A DNA stretch of 64,000 bases from contig CAJTUE010000004.1 of NCBI GenBank assembly GCA_910579775.1, forward strand, positions 1 through 64,000, given 5' to 3'. The stretch comes from an uncultured Oscillospiraceae bacterium. Its GTDB lineage: Bacteria > Bacillota > Clostridia > Oscillospirales > Oscillospiraceae. The translations under genes and the position numbers were made by a program. Below are positions 58,610-64,000 of this stretch, one piece after another. The notes under the pieces are model-generated. The model searched no databases and was not told the DNA's origin. It saw nothing but the letters and a program-made list of their open reading frames with translations. The stretch's first letter is position 1. Each line of letters begins with the position of its first letter.

Positions 58610-59353
58610 TTATTTTAAACAATCTTGGAACGTTTTAACCGCGCCGGCGGAGTCGGGGCAGACGCAGAAGAGGACCCAGTCACCTTCGGTGACCAGTTTG
58701 TAGTCGGCCACATAGCCGCCGGTAGCGGGATAGGTCTCCGCGTCGTCCTGAAGCTGGTCCAGACGGCCCTCACAGGCGGTCTTTACATCGGCGGCCTTGC
58801 CGGACTTGGCCCGGGCGATGAAAATTTCCTCAATATTCGCGCTGAACTCGGGGATGTAGAGGACGAAGTCCTCCAGATCGCTTGCGGAGAGGGAATAGAA
58901 GTTCTCCAGCACGGAAGAAGCGTCCATGTTGGCGGTGGTGTCCCCGGCGGACTTGGCTACCGCGGCGTAGACCTCACTGGCGGCAGGGACGGCAATGCTG
59001 GGGGTGTCGGAAGGCTCAACAGGGTCGGGCGCGGGAGTTTCCACAGGGGTGGGGGTAGGCTTGGGGTCTACATAGTCGGGGTCCCCGGGCTTGGAGACGG
59101 TGACATCCTGCGAGGGGTCCGCCGGAGGGGGTGTGCCCTTGTCAGGGAGGTCGGTCACATCCGGCTCCACGGTGGGGTCGCCCTCGGTGGGATCGGGGCC
59201 GGGCGTTACATCAGGGGTGGGAGAGACAGCCTCGGTGATGGCGGGGGAGGGAGAGAGAGTCTCGTCTTCGGGGGCGGGGGTCTTGGGGCCGCAGGCGGCC
59301 AGGCCGGCGGTGAGGCCCAGAGCCAGGATCAAGGCGGCGATACGTTGTTTCAT
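58610..59353 (-). CDS. DUF4358 lipoprotein
   Basis: 247 residues from ATG 59353 (AAAGGAGTG upstream). Lipobox LAAC (Cys21), a Pro/Thr/Asp-rich linker of about 95 residues, and a C-terminal DUF4358 domain (SASDLEDFVLYIPEFSANIEEIFIARAKSG). DUF4358 genes regularly accompany MBOAT and DHHW genes in Firmicutes; the exact role is unknown, possibly an accessory of the O-acylation complex. Confidence 0.82.
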   Translation of the reverse strand: MKQRIAALILALGLTAGLAACGPKTPAPEDETLSPSPAITEAVSPTPDVTPGPDPTEGDPTVEPDVTDLPDKGTPPPADPSQDVTVSKPGDPDYVDPKPTPTPVETPAPDPVEPSDTPSIAVPAASEVYAAVAKSAGDTTANMDASSVLENFYSLSASDLEDFVLYIPEFSANIEEIFIARAKSGKAADVKTACEGRLDQLQDDAETYPATGGYVADYKLVTEGDWVLFCVCPDSAGAVKTFQDCLK

Positions 59354-59420
59354 GGGGCAAACACTCCTTTTTTTCATTCAAACGACTACTTGGACGGAGA
59401 GTGTGGGAAAAAGGTTCCCG

Positions 59421-60041
59421 TCAAATTTGGCCGTCCAGGTGGTTTTGAACTCTCTGAATGATCATATCCAGAGCCACCAGGTTGCGTCCACCCTCCAGCA
59501 CCACGATGTCGGCGTATTGCCGGGAGGGCTGGACATATTGCTCGTGCATGGGCTTGACGGTGGTGAGATATTGTGTGACCACCGAGTCCAGACTACGCCC
59601 CCGCTCCTTCACATCCCGCATGATGCGGCGGAGGATGCGGGTGTCCGCGTCGGTGTCCACGAAAATTTTGATGTCCATGGCGTCCCGCAGGGCCTTGTTC
59701 TCAAAGATCAGAATGCCCTCCACAATGACCACGCTTTTTGGCTCCACCCGCACGGTCTCCCGGCGGCGGTTGTGGATGGTGTAGTCATAGGTGGGGCAGT
59801 CGATGGCCCGGCCCGCCTTGAGCTCCGCCAGATGGCGTACCATCAGGTCGGTGTCAAAGGAGTCGGGGTGGTCGTAGTTGAGCTTGCACCGCTCCTCATA
59901 GGGCAGTTCGTCGTGGGCTTTGTAGTAGTTGTCGTGGTTGACCACAGACACGCTGGGGCCGAACCGCTCCACCAGCTTTTTCGTTAGGGTGGTTTTGCCT
60001 GAGCCGGTGCCCCCGGCAATGCCGATGACCATTACATTCAT
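59421..60041 (-). CDS. udk: Uridine/cytidine kinase
   Basis: 206 residues from ATG 60041 (GGGGGAGG upstream). Walker A GGTGSGKTT, then DNYYKAHDELPYEERCKLNYDHPDSFDTDL and TYDYTIHNRR, the uridine kinase signature. It phosphorylates uridine and cytidine for the salvage pathway. Good promoter upstream at 60074-60102. Confidence 0.93.
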   Translation of the reverse strand: MNVMVIGIAGGTGSGKTTLTKKLVERFGPSVSVVNHDNYYKAHDELPYEERCKLNYDHPDSFDTDLMVRHLAELKAGRAIDCPTYDYTIHNRRRETVRVEPKSVVIVEGILIFENKALRDAMDIKIFVDTDADTRILRRIMRDVKERGRSLDSVVTQYLTTVKPMHEQYVQPSRQYADIVVLEGGRNLVALDMIIQRVQNHLDGQI

Positions 60042-60073
60042 GTTTGCCGCCTCCCCCAAATACATATTAAAAC

Positions 60074-60102
60074 AGTATAACGCCCTTTCCCGCCGATGGC
60101 AA
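60074..60102 (-). promoter_or_regulatory. Promoter of udk
   Basis: Minus strand: TTGCCA (60102-60097), 17-nt spacer, TATACT (60079-60074). Confidence 0.7.
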
Positions 60103-60132
60103 GAGCCAAGGGGCGAAAAAGGGCGGAAAAAG

Positions 60133-61266
60133 TTACGGACCGTCCACGGGGACAGGGGAGTGGAGAAATTCCTCCCCGCAGGGGAGGGGGGCGGGCAGAC
60201 ACAGGGAAAACTGGTCGGTGAGGGCGGCTTCGGCGGCCAACAGATCCTTATGTCGGGCGGGCTTGGTGATGATGGGGAGGGTACAGCCAGGCTTCAGCGC
60301 CGCCAGGTGGGCCGCCCCTCGGCGAGTCATGGCCAGCACGCGGAGATAAGCGGGGGCGGCTTGGGGCGCGGGGACGCCCAGGGCGGCGCGGAGGGTCACC
60401 CGGCGCAGACGGGCGTGGGTAAAACGCTTGGTTTTGGCCGCGTCCCACAGCTCGTCTAGGGTTGTTGCCATCCGAGCCGCTTTCCAAAGCCGCTGGGCAA
60501 GGCCGTCACCGGCATCGGGAAGCGTCTCCAAGTCTTTCACGGTGAGGGTGCGGAGAGAGGAAAGAACGGTACGCTCCAAATGCTTCAGATCGTAGACCTC
60601 TCCCCGCCATGGTGAAGGGAGGTAGGGGTCGGCATTCTCGCCCCGGCGCAGAAGGGCGCGGAGGCTGGAGGCGGAGGGGTCGTCCCGGTCGGGAAGGGGC
60701 GCATCGTGAGTGCCGAGGCGATGGATGGGCAGCGCGGTCACACCGGGGGGCAGACAGCGGAGGTATTCCACCGCCAGGTTGTTGTTGGGGAGGGCCAGCA
60801 GAGCGGCGGTCTCCCGGCCGAGGAGAGACTGTGCGGCCCGCTGACGGGCGGCGGGGTAGGAGAGACCATGGGCCATGAGGGGGGCTACGGCCTCGTCAAA
60901 GCGGGGGCTGTTGAGGGTGTCCGCCAAGGCGTGGAGGACAGGGAGGTCGGGGGTCTCGCAGCCGAAGGAGAGCGTGCCCATCCCGGCGGCGGCCAGCAGC
61001 TCCACCGCCCCCCGGGCAAAGGTCTCCGCCGAGGCCATGGCAAAGGGAGTGGGCAGCTCCAGCACCAAGTCGGCGCCGAACCGGGCCGCCATAGCGGCTC
61101 TGGCCCATTTGTCGGCCACGGCGCAGTCTCCCCGCTGGACCCAGTGGCCGGACATACACACCACAAGGGCGGCATCCTGCCCTGCCTCCTGCCGGGTCAG
61201 GGCGAGGTGCTTGGCGTGTCCTGTATGAAAGGGGTTATACTCCGCCACAATACCTACGACAGCCAT
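60133..61266 (-). CDS. tmcAL: tRNA(Met) cytidine acetate ligase TmcAL
   Basis: 377 residues from ATG 61266 with GGAGGTG upstream. HIGH-type nucleotidyl-transferase motif VAEYNPFHTGHAKHL and the family motif CMSGHWVQRGDCAVADKWARAAMA. It activates acetate with ATP and acetylates the wobble cytidine of elongator tRNA-Met. Divergent from ackA; both genes thus concern acetate use, though a link is only suggestive. Confidence 0.92.
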   Translation of the reverse strand: MAVVGIVAEYNPFHTGHAKHLALTRQEAGQDAALVVCMSGHWVQRGDCAVADKWARAAMAARFGADLVLELPTPFAMASAETFARGAVELLAAAGMGTLSFGCETPDLPVLHALADTLNSPRFDEAVAPLMAHGLSYPAARQRAAQSLLGRETAALLALPNNNLAVEYLRCLPPGVTALPIHRLGTHDAPLPDRDDPSASSLRALLRRGENADPYLPSPWRGEVYDLKHLERTVLSSLRTLTVKDLETLPDAGDGLAQRLWKAARMATTLDELWDAAKTKRFTHARLRRVTLRAALGVPAPQAAPAYLRVLAMTRRGAAHLAALKPGCTLPIITKPARHKDLLAAEAALTDQFSLCLPAPLPCGEEFLHSPVPVDGP

Positions 61267-61302
61267 GGTGCGCACCTCCGGGGAAAAGGATAAAAAAAGG
61301 GG

Positions 61303-61331
61303 TTGCCCCTAGGGAAAAAAAGCAGTACAAT
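61303..61331 (+). promoter_or_regulatory. Promoter of ackA
   Basis: TTGCCC (61303-61308), 17-nt spacer, TACAAT (61326-61331). Confidence 0.6.
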
Positions 61332-61337
61332 AAAGTT

Positions 61338-61366
61338 ATTATATCGGACTTGCACCCTTCTGACAA
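61338..61366 (-). promoter_or_regulatory. Promoter of tmcAL
   Basis: Minus strand: TTGTCA (61366-61361), 17-nt spacer, TATAAT (61343-61338). The two divergent promoters face each other in the short gap, so they could interfere. Confidence 0.75.
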
Positions 61367-61400
61367 GGGAAAACAATGAATCACGAAAGGAACGGTAAAC

Positions 61401-62600
61401 ATGAAAATTCTTGTCATCAACGCGGGCAGCTCCTCCTTGAAGTATCAGCTGCTGGACTCTTCGACGGGGGACGTGCTGGCCAAGGGCCTGTGCGAGCGCA
61501 TCGGCATCGACGGCCACCTGAAACACACCCCGGGCAACGGCAAGGAGGTCTTTAACCGGGACGTGGCCATGCCCACCCACGCCGAGGCCATCGAGAAGGT
61601 GCTGGAGCTGCTGGTGAGCGCGGACCACGGGGTCATTGCCTCTGCCAAGGAGATCGACGCGGTGGGCCACCGGGTGGTCCACGGCGGGGAGAAGTTTGCA
61701 AGCTCGGTCATGATCGACGAGCAGGTGATGGACGCCATCCGGGAGTGCATCCCCCTGGCGCCCCTCCACAACCCCGCCAACATCATCGGCATTGAGGCAT
61801 GTAAGAAGGTCATGCCCGGGGTGCCCATGGTGGCGGTGTTTGACACGGCCTTCCACCAGACCATGCCCCCCAAGGCGTATATCTATCCCCTGCCCTATGA
61901 GTACTACGAGCAGGACAAGGTGCGCCGCTATGGCTTCCACGGCACCTCCCACCGCTTTGTCACCCAGGAGGCGGCCAAGCTGCTGGACAAGCCCATCGAG
62001 GAGCTGAAGCTCATCTCTTGCCACCTGGGCAACGGCTCTTCTGTGGCGGCGGTGGACGGCGGCAGGAGCGTGGACACATCCATGGGCTTCACCCCCCTGG
62101 CGGGGGTGGCAATGGGCACCCGGTGCGGCGATCTGGACCCCGCCATTTTGGAGTATCTGATGAATAAGCACGGCTTTGATATGGCCGAGATGCAGAACGT
62201 GCTCAACAAGAAGTCCGGGGTGCAGGGCATCTCCGGCGTCAGCTCCGACTTCCGCGATTTGGACGCCACCGCCGCCGAGGGCAACCCCCGCTCCCGCCTG
62301 GCCCTGGATGTATTCTGCTACGGCGTTTCCAAGTATATCGGCGCCTACGCCGCCGCCATGGGCGGGGTGGACGCGGTCATCTTTACCGCCGGGGTGGGGG
62401 AGAACGGCCCCGAGACCCGGGCGCTCATCTGCGAGAAGCTGGGCTTTATGGGAATCGCGCTGGACCAGGAGGCCAACCTGGCCCGGGGCAAGTTGGTGGA
62501 CGCCTCCGCCCCTGGGGCGAAGGTCAAGACCCTTATCATCCCCACCAACGAGGAGCTGATGATTGCTATGGATACCGCCGCTATCGTGGCGGGAAAGTAA
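61401..62600 (+). CDS. ackA: Acetate kinase
   Basis: 399 residues, the usual size. VINAGSSSLKYQ, GHRVVHGGEKF, FDTAFHQTMP, GFHGTSHRF and the ADP loop GAYAAAMGGVDAVIFTAGVGENG are diagnostic. It makes ATP from acetyl-phosphate, the final step of acetate fermentation. pta is not adjacent here. Start ATG 61401 with GAAAGGAA upstream. Confidence 0.97.
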   Translation: MKILVINAGSSSLKYQLLDSSTGDVLAKGLCERIGIDGHLKHTPGNGKEVFNRDVAMPTHAEAIEKVLELLVSADHGVIASAKEIDAVGHRVVHGGEKFASSVMIDEQVMDAIRECIPLAPLHNPANIIGIEACKKVMPGVPMVAVFDTAFHQTMPPKAYIYPLPYEYYEQDKVRRYGFHGTSHRFVTQEAAKLLDKPIEELKLISCHLGNGSSVAAVDGGRSVDTSMGFTPLAGVAMGTRCGDLDPAILEYLMNKHGFDMAEMQNVLNKKSGVQGISGVSSDFRDLDATAAEGNPRSRLALDVFCYGVSKYIGAYAAAMGGVDAVIFTAGVGENGPETRALICEKLGFMGIALDQEANLARGKLVDASAPGAKVKTLIIPTNEELMIAMDTAAIVAGK

Positions 62601-62687
62601 GAAAACGGTATATGCAGGGCCGGGCGTTCTCCTTAAGAGGCTGTCCGGCCCATGGAGTCGACCACAGTTGAAGGGAGGTCCCAAAGT

Positions 62688-64000
62688 ATGGAGCAGGGAA
62701 GCAACGGCCACGAGGGCCAGAACAGGCAGCCGGAGGATGTTGTCATCCTCAACACCAGTTTGATCCAGATGGCCTTTGACAAGAAGAAGGAGGCGGACGC
62801 ACAGGAGCGCCAGGAGATCGACGAGCTGCGGGAGCGCGCGGAGCTGGCCGACTGCGAGGCCCAGCGGATGCTGGGTCTGCGCTATGCCTCCGGCGACGGA
62901 GTGGAAAAGGACCTGGACGCCGCCATCCACTGGCTGCTTCAGGCCGGCGAGGCGGGGGACATGCAGGCCCAGGACGCCCTGGCCGGTTGTTACCGGGCCA
63001 AGGCCAACGCCGAGACCGACGAGGCCCGGCGGGAGGAATGGTACGTCAAGGCATTTGAGCTCTATACCCAGGGCGCGGAGCAGGGCTATCCCCCCTCCGT
63101 TTATAATCTGGGGCTGGCCTATGAGAATGCTGCCGGGGTGGAGGCCGACCTGGAGCGGGCGGCGGAGCTTTACCGCCAGGCGGGAGAGAACGAGTATCCC
63201 CCGGCGGACTGCGCCCTGGCAGTGTGCTACTTAAACGGCAACGGCGTGGAGAAGAATATTCCCCAGGCCCTGGAGCTGCTGGCCAAGGCGGCACAGGCGG
63301 GCTACGCCCGCGCCCAGTGTATTTTGGGCGACTTCTTCCTCTGGGGCCACGATGGCGTGGAGAAAGACGCCGGCCACGCCCTGGAGCTTTACCGGGAGGC
63401 GGCCAAGGAGGGCTATGCCCCCGCCATGGAAAAGCTTGGCCTCTGCTATGAAAACGGCGACGGGGTGGAGGTGGACATGGCCCGTGCAGTGGACTATTAC
63501 CGCCAGGCCAGCGACCTGGGCTACGCCCCCGCCACCTGTGACCTGGCCGTGTGCTATCTGAATGGCGAGGGTGTGGAGCTGAACGAGGAAGAGGCGGTGC
63601 GTCTTCTGGAGCTGTCGGTGGCCGACGGCCACGACCGCTCCATGTGTGTGCTGGGCGACTGCCTGCGCTGGGGCACCGGCACGGCCAAGGACCCCGCCCG
63701 GGCCTTTCAGCTCTACAGCAGGGCCTGGGAGGATGAATACCTTCCCGCTCTGCGGCAGCTGGGCGTCTGCTACGAGGCAGGCGAAGGAGTGGAGGAGGAC
63801 CGCCCCAAGGCCATTGAGCTTTATAAGCAGGCCGCCGATGGGGGAGACGCCGCCGCCATGTGCAACCTGGGCGTGTGTTACTTAAACGGCATCGGGGTGA
63901 CCCAGGACCCGGTGGAGGCGGCCACCTGGCTGGAGAAGGCCGCCGATCGGGGCTCCCTGCGGGCGCTGGACTTTTTGGGCGACTGCTACAAGGACGGTAA
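62688..64000 (+). CDS. Sel1/TPR-like repeat protein (3' end outside window)
   Basis: At least 437 residues from ATG 62688 (GGGAGG upstream), no stop before the window edge. A Glu/Arg-rich N-terminal helix (about residues 30-55) is followed by 36-residue Sel1-like repeats (pattern A..LGxCYxxGxGVExDxxKAxELYxxAA). They form a solenoid for protein binding. No signal peptide or catalytic domain appears in the part seen. The 87-nt gap after ackA has no strong terminator, so cotranscription is possible. Confidence 0.9.
   Translation, partial: MEQGSNGHEGQNRQPEDVVILNTSLIQMAFDKKKEADAQERQEIDELRERAELADCEAQRMLGLRYASGDGVEKDLDAAIHWLLQAGEAGDMQAQDALAGCYRAKANAETDEARREEWYVKAFELYTQGAEQGYPPSVYNLGLAYENAAGVEADLERAAELYRQAGENEYPPADCALAVCYLNGNGVEKNIPQALELLAKAAQAGYARAQCILGDFFLWGHDGVEKDAGHALELYREAAKEGYAPAMEKLGLCYENGDGVEVDMARAVDYYRQASDLGYAPATCDLAVCYLNGEGVELNEEEAVRLLELSVADGHDRSMCVLGDCLRWGTGTAKDPARAFQLYSRAWEDEYLPALRQLGVCYEAGEGVEEDRPKAIELYKQAADGGDAAAMCNLGVCYLNGIGVTQDPVEAATWLEKAADRGSLRALDFLGDCYKDG

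Noticed and set aside
61254..62930. 558-codon antisense frame over acetate kinase
   Set aside because: The sense strand is an unambiguous ackA; the antisense product has no recognisable features.

Overview
The window looks like a chromosome segment from a high-GC, spore-forming Clostridia bacterium of the Oscillospiraceae type (Flavonifractor/Lawsonibacter-like). This is inferred from an intact sigma-K gene, the sporulation genes ylbJ, yqfC and yqfD, Firmicutes-style promoters (TTGACA-17-TATAAT) and strong AGGAGG ribosome sites, a minimal sufC-sufB pair, an ECF transporter and abundant GC-rich codons. There are about 65 protein genes and no rRNA, tRNA, CRISPR array, prophage or complete insertion sequence.

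Layout. 1-2900 is an AT-richer accessory island. It holds a secreted papain-like cysteine peptidase, a four-helix membrane protein, small ORFs, and at least six decayed copies of the membrane protein's C-terminal tail, plus a duplicated non-coding segment. 2885-9183 is core: sigK behind a hairpin that buries its ribosome site, a glycolipid glycosyltransferase with plsY, a serpin lipoprotein, rplM-rpsI and a TtcA-like tRNA thiolase. 9255-21626 has a transglutaminase/leucine-rich-repeat surface protein, a SOS-boxed radical SAM DNA-repair pair, a two-component system, a GH42 beta-galactosidase, sufC-sufB with a putative Fe-S operator, queH, a CBS protein and a toxin-antitoxin pair. 21787-31972 has typA, a VanZ/Cys-protein/ylbJ cluster, and the sporulation-to-housekeeping run yqfC-yqfD-[structured RNA]-phoH-ybeY-acyltransferase-[XRE module]-era-recO.

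32007-47128 contains a small divergent Cys-protein/ribbon-helix-helix module, an ECF transporter in which both ATPases and a membrane S-like part are one polypeptide, a mutarotase-amino-acid ABC transporter-ilvD operon, a BI-1-like membrane protein with mgtE, a D,D-carboxypeptidase and an LtaS-type sulfatase-fold enzyme. 47353-55355 is a complete oligopeptide importer (binding protein, two permeases, two ATPases) followed by an LD-carboxypeptidase and an NlpC/P60 peptidase, so it probably imports and processes peptides such as cell-wall muropeptides. 55410-59353 is a minus-strand MBOAT/DHHW/DUF4358 operon that looks like an extracellular O-acylation system. 59421-64000 has udk, tmcAL, ackA and the start of a long Sel1-repeat protein that runs off the edge.

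The most unusual items are the decayed tail-repeat island at the left edge, the 13-bp hairpin overlapping the sigK ribosome site, a ~105-nt folded element between yqfD and phoH, the fused ECF transporter, and two small divergent regulator modules with clear palindromic operators.
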